Positions 48,230 through 58,934 of a stretch of DNA of 64,000 nucleotides are shown one piece after another (the stretch's first letter is position 1; each line of letters begins with the position of its first letter). The notes under the pieces are model-generated. The model was not told the origin of the DNA. It made no database searches and saw only the letters and a program-made list of their open reading frames with translations. Origin of the DNA: Siphonodentalium dalli (lineage: Eukaryota > Mollusca > Scaphopoda > Gadilida > Siphonodentaliidae); the NCBI GenBank assembly GCA_032622095.1, contig CP136069.1, positions 83,538,958-83,602,957 on the forward strand, in the 5' to 3' direction. Made by a program: the position numbers and the translations under genes.

Positions 48230-49200
48230 AGTCTCTATGTCAGACTGTTCTCCCATCCATCCATCTGTCATTATGTCTCTATCCGTCCATCAATTGTTTT
48301 CTTCTCCAGATACATATTAAAGACCAAATGGGTGACCAAGGTGACTCACATTCAGATTTGTTCAAATGAGTTCATCAGGTCAAATAGGTGAGAAGTCAGG
48401 GCCATAACTCTTTCCTTCCATAGTAATTCTTAAAACAATTTCTTCTCAAGAACCATCTGGACTATTTAGATTATGTTTGGTATGGATGGTCCTTCGGTGA
48501 CTGGGGTTTAGATTTTTTCAGATTTGGGGTCATTTTAGGAAAATCAGTTCAGTTCAACTCTTAAAATCTAATGTCTGAAATTACCAAATGAATGGATCTC
48601 ATAGATGGGGATTCACGTTTGTTCAAATAGGGGCGGAGATAAGAGATTTAATTACCAACCAGCCACCCTACCCGTGCTCCGGTGGAGCTATAGTCATCAC
48701 TCCTCGTCCGTCCATCGTCTGTCCGTCCATCCGTCCGACAACAATTATTTGAACATCTTCTCTGGAACCATAAGACCAAATGGGTTCATATTTGGTGTGG
48801 ATGTTCCCTAGGTGATTCTCATTCAGATTTGTTCAAATGCGGTCACTGGGTCAAATAGTTGCGAAGCCAGGGCCATAACTCTTTCCCACCATAGTAATTC
48901 TTTTAAACATCTTCAGAACAATAAGACCGAATGGTTTCATATTTGGTGTGGATGTTCCCTAGGTGACTCACATTCAGATTTGTTCAAATGAGTTCACTTG
49001 AAATAGTTGTGAAGCCAGGGCCATAACTCTTTCCCTCCATAGTATTCTTAAAGTGACTTCTTCTCAAATACCATCAGGCTATATGGGTTCATATTTGGTA
49101 TGAAGGATCCTTGGGTGACTGGGGTTCAGATTTGTTCAAATCAGGTCACTGGATCAAATGTGGGCGGGGGCCAGTGACATAACTCCAAATTTTTTGTTTT
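48230..49200. repeat. AGCTCACCTGAG / GTCCGTCCGTC repeat, copy 2
   Basis: At least two starts (CCATCCATCCATCTGTC near 48255 and CCGGTGGAGCTATAGTC near 48679). Internal units share TTCAGATTTGTTCAAATG and GCCAGGGCCATAACTC with copy 1. Confidence 0.75.
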
Positions 49201-50042
49201 AGATTTAACTCTTTAGATATCTACTTCTTTTAAAGTGATTATGAAAAGTTCTGACTGTTGTGGTCTCCAGAGTCCCAGTCTTATCAGTCTTTGCAGTCTG
49301 GTGAGCGACCCCACAGTCATTGACTGTCTTGTTATATTAATAAAGTGCATCATAAACCACCGGTAATGACTAAATGAGCACAATGTATTCAATACCAGCA
49401 CAGTTCTCGGAGATGTCATGGTTATAATATATGTGAGTTAATTTGCAATTAACTTCAGTGTTATGAATAGCCAAACATACAAACAATATTAAAGCAGGAA
49501 TGCACGTCGGACCGACGGTGGTTCCTAAAGAAAAGGAATCTAATGTTATGGAAGCGTGGATAACAATCACAAATAATCACATATTTCAGGACTCAGAACA
49601 AGTTAAGTATTTGATAGTAGTCAATTTCATTCAGCAGTCACCACATGATAATCGATAGCCTGTACCAGTAACATCTAAGTATACTTATACAAACAAAGTA
49701 TGCTTGCTGCAAATGACACCACAGAGAACATCGCTGATTATAATGCCGTTGGTTCCCTGGTTTCGAGAGAATGTCAATCAACTCCCCTTTGATCCAATGA
49801 GATTAAAGAGCGAGTGCATTCAGTTCATTGACAGTTTTCCCATTTCAAAGACATATTGCCGCCTTTCTTGTAGAAATATACAACAACGTCGCCGTAAGTT
49901 CAAAGCTGCAGCGCCGCCAATTTGAAGAATATACAACGACCCGAAGAGTAACCATGTCGCATCATCAAATGAACTGCCGACTGTTTGCAACATATATTAG
50001 TAGTACTCATGTTGTCGGAATCTCTTTGATACATGATCAAAC
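49201..50042. other. No gene seen
   Basis: It probably includes original hAT-like element sequence between insertions. No supported gene. Confidence 0.35.
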
Positions 50043-50578
50043 TAGTGTTGAAAAGATTAGCGTTTTTAAGGAATCGACTAGTCGCCAGAGACTTGGCGAC
50101 AGGGGGGGGGGGGGGGGGGGGGGGGGGGGTTTGGGGTCGAAATTTTCAACAGTTGGAAATTTCATACCTGACACAACATTAGTTGGAAATTTCACACCAA
50201 CAATAGGTTGAAAATGTTCTTGCAGTTTGATTTTCAAACAATTTATTGGGGAGGGGGGGGGGGGATTTATTGTTTTTGGATCAATATTTGCATATTTTCC
50301 TTCTTTTGGTAAGTAAAAAATTTTGACTGAAATGGCCATCAGTTAGAAATTTTCCAACCTTATGGGGTGTCAGGTTGGCCAGTCAAAAACTTCTAGTTTA
50401 TTTAAGAAAACAATATTGTCCTACATTTGGTCAAAATTGTCACTGGAATTGTCATCAGTTGGAAATTTTCCAACCTAAGTCGGGGTGTCAGGTTTGAAAT
50501 TTCCAACTCTATGAATGCTTGAGGCTAGTCTAGATGCTATGATTTTGTTATTTTCTTGTTCAGATTTCAAAATTTACG

Positions 50579-50611
50579 CACACCGGGCCGAACCATGGTC
50601 GGCCCGGTGTG
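50579..50611. repeat. CACCGGGCCGA...CGGCCCGGTG palindrome 1
   Basis: CACACCGGGCCGA and CGGCCCGGTGTG form nearly perfect arms around ACCATGGT, which is itself a palindrome. A second copy lies at about 50837-50871, 258 bp on, and a degraded third (CATACCGGG...ACCATGG) at about 50966-50990. Confidence 0.8.
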
Positions 50612-50836
50612 TCCTCGTCCCTCCCCGTGGCCAATAGACAACTTCTAATGAGTTTAAGAAAACAATATTTGACTACATTTGGTTAAAATTGTTGACTGAA
50701 ATGGTCATCAGTTGGAAAAATTTCCAAACTAAGGGAGAGTATGAGGTTTGAAATTTCCAACACTAGGAAAGCTTGAGGTCTGCAGTCTAGTGCTAGGATT
50801 TTGTGATTTTCTTGTTTAGTTTTCAAATTTTTCTCA

Positions 50837-50871
50837 CACCGGGCCGAATAACCATGGTCGGCCCGGTGTGT
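50837..50871. repeat. CACCGGGCCGA...CGGCCCGGTG palindrome 2
   Basis: Same arms as palindrome 1, with a two-base expansion in the centre (AATAACCATGGT). Confidence 0.8.
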
Positions 50872-52206
50872 ACTGGTCTATTGCCCGTAGTCGTGTGCAT
50901 TTGTCTGGAGTTAGACCACTCGATGTTAGAATTGTGCAATTTTCAGGTTCAAAATATATAATATTATCATACCGGGTAGATAGAACCATGGTTTATAAAT
51001 AGGCTATTAGGCCTGTGAACACTTAGGTGCAAGGAGGAATGAAATTATGCAAAACATTTGGTCTGATTCAAGGGGTATTTTTGGTTTGATTCGAGGGGGG
51101 GGGGGGTGCAAAATGGAATTATGCAAAAACCTTGTCTCTGATCTGATTCAAGGGGGGGGGGGGGGTACAGTTGGAATTATCATGGTGGACACCCCTCCAA
51201 CGGAGACCCTCAAGCCACGTCCCTGCTAGTTGCCAGAGGAAATCGACTTCTAGTCGACTAGTCAGACCCCTTCTAAGAGTTCCCGTTTCTATGCCCATAT
51301 GACGTATAAAATGGGCCATGTGGCATCGCAGTTTCGGTTATCCAACTCTTCCGTGTCAGAACGTTCAAACGGAAAGCATTTGAGCTACTAGTATGTAATC
51401 TCTGTTTTGCCCGTGAGTCTCCCAATTTGATGTATTAAACCCGGCTCTCCTGCAACCTCCATATAATCTCACGGTTTGGGGAATGCAGGTAATAAAAACA
51501 TTTTATTTAAACAAAAATTGTCGCCGTTAACCTGGAAATAAATAGGCAAGACTTGTCGCGAATTATGTTTCGTATATCATTGAAGCCATTTTGTTGCATC
51601 ATTACTCTAGTATTACACATGCGACAGTGAGAAATTTCAATGGTCAATTGCATCCCATGGAACTAGACAGTGTTCAGTCGGCAGCGACACTTTGAACATG
51701 TCTTTGATGATCAACATAAAAGAAACTGCGGCTACACGTGCATACATTGGGTTCAGTTCAGGTCATGGAGTTCACCACCCGTGCATGACTGGCAGTGGCA
51801 TCGTTAAAGGAACAATGCAATAAGGCTTTAAGAAGTTAATATGTGTTAACTGTTACAGATTACATGATAATATGGCCGTACAATGGCACTGCTGTCATGA
51901 TAGCACATAGGTACTGCTTTTTCCCGACTAGTCGACTAGCAGATTTCGGGATCGACTAATTTAATAATCGCATCGATTTCGACTAGTCGATTAATCGTTT
52001 CAACACTAGATCAAAGGTTGTTAACCCCTCAGTTGTACATGTAGGTTAAACTGTGTAAAACAAACACAGTATTCAACAATACCCGGCATTTTCCAACATC
52101 CGAAATAAATAACGCAGTTTAATCAACAACGGAAATAGTAATCGATTATCGGCTTTATCAACGGTTCATCGATTATACGATTAATCGTGGCACCCCTAGC
52201 TTCCAT

Positions 52207-54310
52207 GTTGTAAATTGCCACCCTGTACTCTTATTGGATTTTGCAGAATTGTCCAACCTGTACTCTTATTCCGCTCTGTATGGCTATTTGGACCCCAAGA
52301 GCCTAGTATATTGCGATCCGAGACCTATGTTGACGCTCCATCACATATTATTTTCAACTTTAACAACTGGTTATGCTGTATTTTAAATAAAAGACCTGTA
52401 TTGTAGAGTTATAGAATTACAAATGATTTATTTGGAACCATCTGGCATCTGCCAACACTCAAGTCATTGAATGTGTAACCTGTGACATCATCATGATTGA
52501 AATAGTTATGTGTGCATATTTGCCTGATAAATAGGCACTAACTCAAGCAAGTGCCGATCAGGGCATTATCTGAAGTCGGTGAAATCAAAAGACAGATGCG
52601 GTACTCATAGTCGTGTGATGTCGCGGACATAAAAGAATGTGTCTCACGAGCTGCTATGTGATCTGACACCAGGTGACCAGACATTTGTGAGATTGTGTAT
52701 TGGCTGGCGATTGGAGCTTCAGAGTTATGTACCAGTTGACCCCAGCAGGGTCAGTACTTTATAAGCTAGGCATACATGTATTAAAGTTTGCGAAACCGGT
52801 ACAGTTCCGGACCACCGTGGATGGCCGGTCCAAATCAGAGCACTGATGGTGGTCTGGCCCTGGACAGTGGACCATATGTACAGTATTTTTGTGATCCGAT
52901 CTGCATCCCTATTCAGCGATGTCACAAAGAGCCCCGTTTTGCACCTTTGAACATTTCACACACATTTCAGTGGCGTATGTGCATACGAGCTCTTCACGCA
53001 CATTTTGATCTTTTCAACATTTAAAACCAAATAAAAAAATTTGGTTGTGATGGGTCCAGGGGTCTGGAAGAAAAAGTTGCGAACAAACAGTCGGGAGAGA
53101 CAGATCCTATTCTTATTTATATATATAGATTCTGGTTCTTCTGTATGATTTGGAGTTCTATTTCGAAATTTGTATAATTGTCTGAATTCGCCCCAACACA
53201 TGGGATGATTTTGGACATGTTTTAGGCTGTTCACATGGATAAACCAGCAGTGCTTGACAGCATATTTGGACCCATTTCTTACACCCACTAGTTAATTACA
53301 ATCAGAAATAACCACCCCTTTCGTTCACTCAGGAGACGATAATATTTAAAAAGCAATAATAGTGTCTGAAGTTACCCAATTTTACGGTACACCTGAACAA
53401 CAGTTACTGACGACTGATGAAATTTGTTAGTCGAAGCTTCCTTCGATGTAAACCAAATATTGGTGAGGTTAATATTCTGGGTTTATGTCGAAGTATACAG
53501 TTAGTTGCCTTACTCTGCTATAGTGGACTTTATGCCCAGATCCAGTGGTGAAATTTTTCTCAATTTTAATCAACTTAGGCCAAAAAAAAAGACCTGTGTT
53601 TCCGGTGACCCGCCCGCCCCTATTTGGGACCTCCCGACGGTTTTCATTTTATTCATTTTGCTAAATTAGTCGCATCCGGTTTTATTTTCATAATATGCAA
53701 AATCATCTTCCATTTTCTATTAGTTGCAGTCATTAATTTAATTCAATGAGTCATTAGCATAATTAAGTTAATTAACTGTGTAAAGCATGCTCAGAAAACA
53801 CATCAAACATCCAAAACGGGAATTTCATCGCAAAATAACGGACTACCTCGAAAATATGGAACATGAAGCAAGAATAAACTATGTCTTTTAGGCTTATGGT
53901 TCATGATTGAGCCTATATACGTTTAACTCAATTTGATATGTGAAGGGGTATTGGTTAATAGAATTTAAATGAGTTTGGACATAGATTTTCTCAACATTCT
54001 GAAGTTAAATTCGAGTTCTGTTGTTGTGATAGGCAGACATTAAAAGGTGTAACACTATAGTATGGATGCAAACATTGAACATTAGTGGTAGGGTGGTGAT
54101 TTTTTAAGCAGGTTGAATATTGTTCACATACAGGGAACTCATGCTTTCACACAGCATGCTATTATGGTATAGCCACTGCAATGGAGTGAACTCTAAATAC
54201 TCACTTATATCTAGATCATACATATATTTAGGACTATTAATTTGAATATAATAGTTTTAACTACTAGCTACATGACATAACAGCCTTCCTGGCTAATAAT
54301 ATTTAACACA
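52207..54310. other. Intronic, no exon seen
   Basis: Low repeat density with no convincing exon. A short GC-rich patch at about 53590-53640 (GACCTGTGTTTCCGGTGACC, then CGCCCGCCCC) looks like a repeat terminus. It remains unassigned. Confidence 0.4.
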
Positions 54311-54319
54311 GTTGTTTTT

Positions 54320-54425
54320 AAATGGACATGGCTCATTCAAGCTTCCAAATTTTGTCTTAAACGGACATGGTTCATTCAAGCTTCCGAATGACATGGCTCA
54401 TTCAAGCTTCCAAATTTTGTCTTAA
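54320..54425. repeat. Short tandem repeat, three copies
   Basis: GACATGGCTCATTCAAGCTTCC and close variants occur at about 54325, 54364 and 54389. The first and third are followed by AAATTTTGTCTTAA. Local duplication. Confidence 0.8.
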
Positions 54426-55187
54426 GTAATTTTGGAAGGAATTATAAGATAGATTGACAAATAAACGAAATATCAACATACTTGTAATGGATACATATGC
54501 TATATAGTATATTTAATGGCTACATAAAAATACTGTCCATGGCCATAGCCATGTTCCAGCTATTTTAAATTTTTCCCACAGAAGCAGATGTGAAACAATT
54601 TACACTCATTATTTCTACCATATCAGGAATAGACTAGCACGGAATGCTCTATTCTGTTCAATGTCTTACACATGACTGTTTGTTTGGGACCCAAACACCG
54701 TGTTTAAAGTTGTATTTCTTTAAATTTTTATGACTTCAATAGATAAAGTATTCATCGACCTATTTCGATACTGGGAAAAATTCAAAAGCTTATACTATTA
54801 AGTCTATTTTGGAGCTCAAACTACCATGTGGCTTTAAGATCACCTCTACCGTATGCAGTACATAGATGTATGTGAAGTTCTTTCCTTGAATTCTGAAGCT
54901 TATTCATATTGATCTCTATTGTAAACATCATGTTTTTCCATGTTTTATTCAATAAAGCAATAAATTACACTATATTCTAATAGAATCTACTTAGTTTTAT
55001 TATTTTATAGTCAATTACAAACAAGGAGAAGTAGGCTTGGGGGTCGAATTCATATTTATTTTGAGCATAGTCGTAAATAAAATGAAAAAATAAAATAAAA
55101 TGAAAAGCCCCCCCCCCCCCCTGCCCCTATTGTTTTCTTGCATGTCACCAGAAACACAGGTATATATTGTTTTGGCCTTATTATTAT
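54426..55187. other. No gene seen
   Basis: AT-rich, with a C run at about 55109-55120. No supported feature. Confidence 0.4.
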
Positions 55188-55790
55188 ACCCCCACTTACG
55201 AAGAAAATGGGGGGTATACTGGATTGACTGCATCCGTCCGTCCGTCCGTCACGCTTTCTCCCTCTGTGTGTCCGTCCGTCCGACCTCATAACTCGAACAA
55301 CTATGAACCGATTTCAATAATTTTTTGTATGCAATCTCCTTAGGACGGTCTCTCCGCATGATGCTAATTTTCAAGTTACGCCTCATTTTCGACTTATTTT
55401 GACTTAGAAAATTCTGTCCGACTTAATAACTTTAACAAATATGAACCGATTTCAATAATTTTTGGTAAACATGCTTCTCACAATACCTTCTCTACATGAT
55501 GCGGCTAGGGATTTGCTCAGACTGTTTTTCGTAATATTACACTTCATTTTCGACTTATTTTGACTTAGAAAATTCTGTCTGACCTAATAACTTTAACAAA
55601 TATGAACCAATTTGAATAATTTTTTCTGTACAAGCTTCTTGTGACACCATATCGATATTATTAGTCCGAATTTTTCTTTAAAGTTAAAAATCTTTTTTGT
55701 TGGGTTTATGGATAATGCGGGTTGAATTTGCCACGGTGGGGGTATGCTAGCACTCGAGTGCACACCTCTTGTTATTATTATTATTATTCA
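55188..55790. mobile_element. ATACCCCCAC-ended element with GTCCGTCC head and TTA tail
   Basis: It starts TATACCCCCACTTACGAAG with an immediate inverse (AATGGGGGGTATACT). It has CATCCGTCCGTCCGTCCGTC and then ~165-bp units with TATGAACCGATTTCAATAAT and CTTATTTTGACTTAGAAAAT. It ends GTGGGGGTATGCTAGCACTC followed by CTCTTG and (TTA)n. The opposed ATACCCCC termini and microsatellite tail resemble widely scattered molluscan repeats. Confidence 0.7.
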
Positions 55791-55823
55791 TACAAATCTG
55801 ACAACACAAAATGCTACATTTAA

Positions 55824-56277
55824 AGGCCCACTTAATTTTCGAGTCACCGATTATTTTTTTATAGTGACTTGATATACGGTTTTAATAACAATCTATGCCA
55901 TAAAATATGATTAAAATACTATAATTCATCACTATTTGAAACATCTCAGAAGATGCCCACAGAGAAATAGAAAACTGGTGAAGACTTGCTCCCTCCGGCA
56001 ACCAGAATGCAACAGAATTCAAACTTTTTCAATGGAAGGGGAATAACTCTATCTTTAATATATAGAGTTATTCCTCCTGCATTGAATATAATACTGATTT
56101 TTACTTCAATCTTGATGACAAAACGCGTTGGCAACTCAACAAAAACAGCATGTTCACAGTTTATTACACCGGATAAGTTGATAATACAATGTTTTGGAGC
56201 TTCCTCTTTCAAATGGTATATAATATGGCATATATTTTATATAATGTAATCTGGGAGTTTGAAAATTAAGTGGGCCT
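55824..56277. mobile_element. TTAA-target MITE, copy 1
   Basis: The TIR is AGGCCCACTTAATTTTC at both ends. TTAA flanks at 55820-55823 and 56278-56281. TTAA targets point to the piggyBac or Kolobok superfamilies. An internal palindrome (GGGAATAACTCTAT/ATAGAGTTATTCC) lies at 56039-56082. The element shares its interior with copy 2 in the opposite orientation. Confidence 0.8.
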
Positions 56278-56339
56278 TTAATGGAAAGAGTGATAACCTT
56301 GGGTTATACCCATAATGATGTGTTCTAATCAAACTGGTA

Positions 56340-56554
56340 GAGTAATGCCCGCAGTATATGACCCTTTAACCGCAGCAGAATTATGGGAAATTTTTCAGGA
56401 TTTAGTCAGAAATATGGCTTGTTGCCATTCATCGGAAAGCTCTCACCGAGAACTTTCTGATGAATGGCAGCAAGCCATATTTCCAACTAAATCCTGAAAA
56501 ATTTCCCATAATTCTCTGCTGTGGTTTAGGGGTCAATTATTTAGGACATTACTG
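56340..56554. mobile_element. TA-target hairpin MITE, copy 1
   Basis: TA flanks at 56338-56339 and 56555-56556. The arms share AGCAGAATTATGGGAAATTT, TTCAGGATTTAGT and TGCCATTCATCGGAAAGCTC in inverse orientation. Nearly the whole element is one hairpin. The left terminus is mutated (GAGTAATGCCC). Confidence 0.8.
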
Positions 56555-56859
56555 TAAATTACGCACAGAATGTGCAATGTAATTGAGAATAACCTTACAT
56601 TTGATCTGTTTGTTTACTACTAGAGAAGACCTATACTGTGAAGTAGTTCACAAGGTAAAATAAGTTAGTATTCTTTTGAAATTATGTAAATATTGTGATA
56701 AAATATATTTTTCATATTTGATTACTACTTTGAGTTTACAACAAATATAATGTGTTCTATGGAATAAACTGGGTTAATTTCACAATTGTGACATGATATT
56801 ACCATCTTTAGTGATTTAAGATGACGAGTTGTCCCCTAAAGAAGAGTAAGGCAACTGTA

Positions 56860-56964
56860 CATTTAATGCCCTAAATAATCGACTCCTTAACCACAGCAGA
56901 ATTATTGGTAATTTTCCTGATAATTCTGCTGTGGTTAAGGAGTTGATTATTTAGGGCATTACTG
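56860..56964. mobile_element. TA-target hairpin MITE, copy 2 (short)
   Basis: A compact 105-bp form. ATGCCCTAAATAATCGACTC and CTTAACCACAGCAGAATTAT on the left are mirrored on the right. TA flanks at 56858-56859 and 56965-56966. It has lost the inner arm seen in copies 1 and 4. Confidence 0.8.
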
Positions 56965-57090
56965 TACTTTGATGTAAATCATTATTTATATCCCTACTGA
57001 TTTCCCTAGCTGGTTTAGTCGTAAAAGGAAATTAACTTGGACTAGAAATTTCAAACCCTGATTTTTGTATGTATGTGTGTATATTTTCAG

Positions 57091-57393
57091 AGAACAATCA
57101 AGCAACGGGAAAGAAATCGCAGAAGCAGACCAACAATAGTGCAAGCCAAAAGCCACAAAATAACAAACAATCAAAGAAAGTGTCACAACAACAGAACAGC
57201 AAACAGAAGGATAACTCCTCAAAGAAGCAAAATCACACAGAACCCCAAAAGGGCAAATCAAAATTACAGAAAAAGGAATCAAAGAAGAACACATCATCAT
57301 GCAGATGCTTGTTGGTTTCCGTGGTAACAGTCAGTGTTCTTGTGGCAGCTGTTGCAGCTTTGTATGCAAATCCGGACACAAATATTATTATGA
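57091..57393 (+). CDS. KE-repeat type II membrane protein, exon 2 (coding)
   Basis: The acceptor is TATTTTCAG|AG at 57090/57091 and the donor is A|GTAAGT at 57394. The exon codes residues 20-120. First comes a basic tail rich in Gln, Asn, Lys and Ser (20-89) without acidic clusters. A single hydrophobic helix follows (residues 92-112, beginning CLLVSVVTVSVLVAAVAA), then a short PDTNIIM segment. A positive N-terminal side before the only helix predicts N-in/C-out (type II) topology, so the long repeat region of exon 3 would lie in the ER lumen or outside the cell. A Cys-Arg-Cys at 90-92 at the membrane face could be lipidated (inference). Both phases are 1 and match exons 1 and 3. Confidence 0.8.
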
Positions 57394-58082
57394 GTAAGTA
57401 TTGGGGAACATCGAAGACTCTACTTGTACATGTGTGTGTGTAAAGATCCACACATTGATGATATGGTGTCATCAATTGATTCAATTCATCGTTTTTGATT
57501 GGATAATGACAAATTATCACGCTGTGTACATGTGTTCCTTATATATTTCAGCTGTAATTAATAGTTTCAATTCATTTCTTTGGAAATGTTAATATGAGTC
57601 TTGTTGATTTCTACATGTACTTTTGCACTGAGTGTTAGTAGTATGATTGCAACAAACGATATGAAAACAAGTTGTGGCCTGCGCGCAAAACATTACGTGA
57701 ATTTAACCAACCAACGTCCTCCATTCAAGTTTCACTGCGCGAATGCATGTAGGAGTGTAAATATATAGGTGTGGTCATATCACTCGATGCTGCTGTCATT
57801 TCTGTATTGGAATGTAATCAAGAAACTTATGTTATCGAGAAATAACCTAAATGGCTAGATATGTGACAATCATTTCTTTATAGTATTCTATTGATTGACA
57901 GGTTATGATTAAATTATAACTCAGAATAATATAAATGCATTGGATAACCATAATGGTATCATTAACATGTCAGGAAAATATATCTGTATATATATATCAA
58001 TTGGACACTGTGTTATAATCTTATTTATTATATCTTCATCAACTTTTTATGTCAAAATATAAATTGTATCTTGTTGCTTGTT

Positions 58083-58161
58083 GCTATTCATCCAACTAAA
58101 TCCTGAAAAGTTACCCATAATTCTGCTGTGGTTAAGGAGTTGATTATTTAGAGCATTACTG
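58083..58161. mobile_element. TA-target MITE, copy 3 (right half only)
   Basis: It begins inside the family sequence at CATCCAACTAAATCCTG and runs to the terminus GCATTACTG with TA following at 58162-58163. The left arm is missing, so this copy cannot fold as a hairpin. Confidence 0.75.
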
Positions 58162-58506
58162 TAACATGGTATTCCATTCTCAAGATGTTATCATACTCTC
58201 ATCACTATGTCATGACGTCATATTATTGCGTCATTCTGTATTCCTGCATGTTATAGTAGAAAAGGCTGGTGATGTAGCTTTAAGAATGTGTAAGGTCTAA
58301 CCGTGTGTTTCATTGTAGTCAGAGTTCCAACAAACTGGTATAGAAATATAAAAAACGCAACAGTTATATTGTTAGTTGTTGTGAGTAGTGTACGTTTTTT
58401 TCTCCTCATGCGATGCAGGTATAATTTTCAGAATGAAACACCTCATAAAAATAATCCTCTGCATATCACATGAGGAGAAAAACCATAAACTGCTAAGAAT
58501 TGTTAA

Positions 58507-58904
58507 TGGCCCACTTAATTTTCGAACCCCAATTCACATTATGTAAAATATATGCCATGTTATATACCACTTAAAAGAGTAAGCTCCAAAACATTGTATT
58601 TTCAACTTATTCGATGTAATAAACTGTGAACATGTTGCGTTTATTGAGAATCTGGCATCTGTTCTCAGTGTTCTGTGGCCATAACTGTGCACAAAGTCAA
58701 TTATTCTGGGTGCCAAAGGGGGAAGTTATTGTATTATTTCAGCTATTTTCTATTACTCCATGGGCACCTTACGAGACACAGACATTCCAAATGGTGATGA
58801 ATTATAGTATTTCATTTGTATTTTATGGCAAAGATTGTTATTAAAATCGTATATCAACGCACTATAAATAAAAATAATCGATGACTGGAAAATTAAGTGG
58901 GCCT
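58507..58904. mobile_element. TTAA-target MITE, copy 2
   Basis: TTAA at 58503-58506 and 58905-58908. Ends are TGGCCCACTTAATTTTC and the inverse of AGGCCCACTTAATTTTC. It shares GCTCCAAAACATTGTATT and GTAATAAACTGTGAACATG with copy 1 in opposite orientation. Its right end abuts the pyrimidine tract of the exon 3 acceptor. Confidence 0.8.
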
Positions 58905-58934
58905 TTAACTATTGTCTATTTATTCTCATTTTAG

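Larger units (their letters stand above)
50043..52008. mobile_element. hAT-like element nested in the 6.8-kb element
   Basis: The left end is TAGTGTTGAAAAGATTAGCG. The right end, reversed, is TAGTGTTGAAACGATTAATC. Flanks GATCAAAC (50035-50042) and GATCAAAG (52009-52016) differ at one base. Subterminal GACTAGTCGACTAG-type motifs occur at both ends. There are four G runs (50101-50129, about 50255, about 51096, about 51150). Two ~250-bp internal units each end with an ACACCGGGCC palindrome. No transposase is present. Confidence 0.8.
45438..52198. mobile_element. hAT-like element, 6.8 kb, host of nested repeats
   Basis: The left end is TAGAGGTGCCACGATTATTG. The right end, reversed, is TAGGGGTGCCACGATTAATC. 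A perfect 8-bp target duplication GCTTCCAT lies at 45430-45437 and 52199-52206. Most of its length is later insertions: AGCTCACC-type repeats, palindromic repeats and another hAT-like element at 50043-52008. Its own sequence may be only about 0.2 kb at each end plus part of 49.2-50.0 kb. No transposase is present. Confidence 0.85.
36548..57090 (+). other. Intron 1 (20.5 kb)
   Basis: Bounded by GTAAGT and TATTTTCAG. It is filled with a LINE fragment, motif island 2, a tandem array, the hammerhead element, several hAT-like elements and MITEs. No convincing exon was found inside it. Confidence 0.55.
57394..58934 (+). other. Intron 2
   Basis: Bounded by GTAAGT and CTCATTTTAG. It holds a truncated TA-target MITE and a TTAA-target MITE whose right end lies only about 30 bp before the splice acceptor. 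The rest (57394-58080, 58165-58500) is AT-rich without exons. A small inverted pair, CTCCTCATG near 58402 and CATGAGGAG near 58470, spans a ~60-bp loop. Confidence 0.75.

Noticed and set aside
53395-53430. CTGATGA followed by GAA as a second hammerhead site
   Set aside because: No complementary stem I or stem II could be formed around it and no GAAA-stem III-TA order is present.
55015-55291. ORFs on both strands near the GTCCGTCC head
   Set aside because: Produced by microsatellite and C-run sequence in a dispersed repeat.
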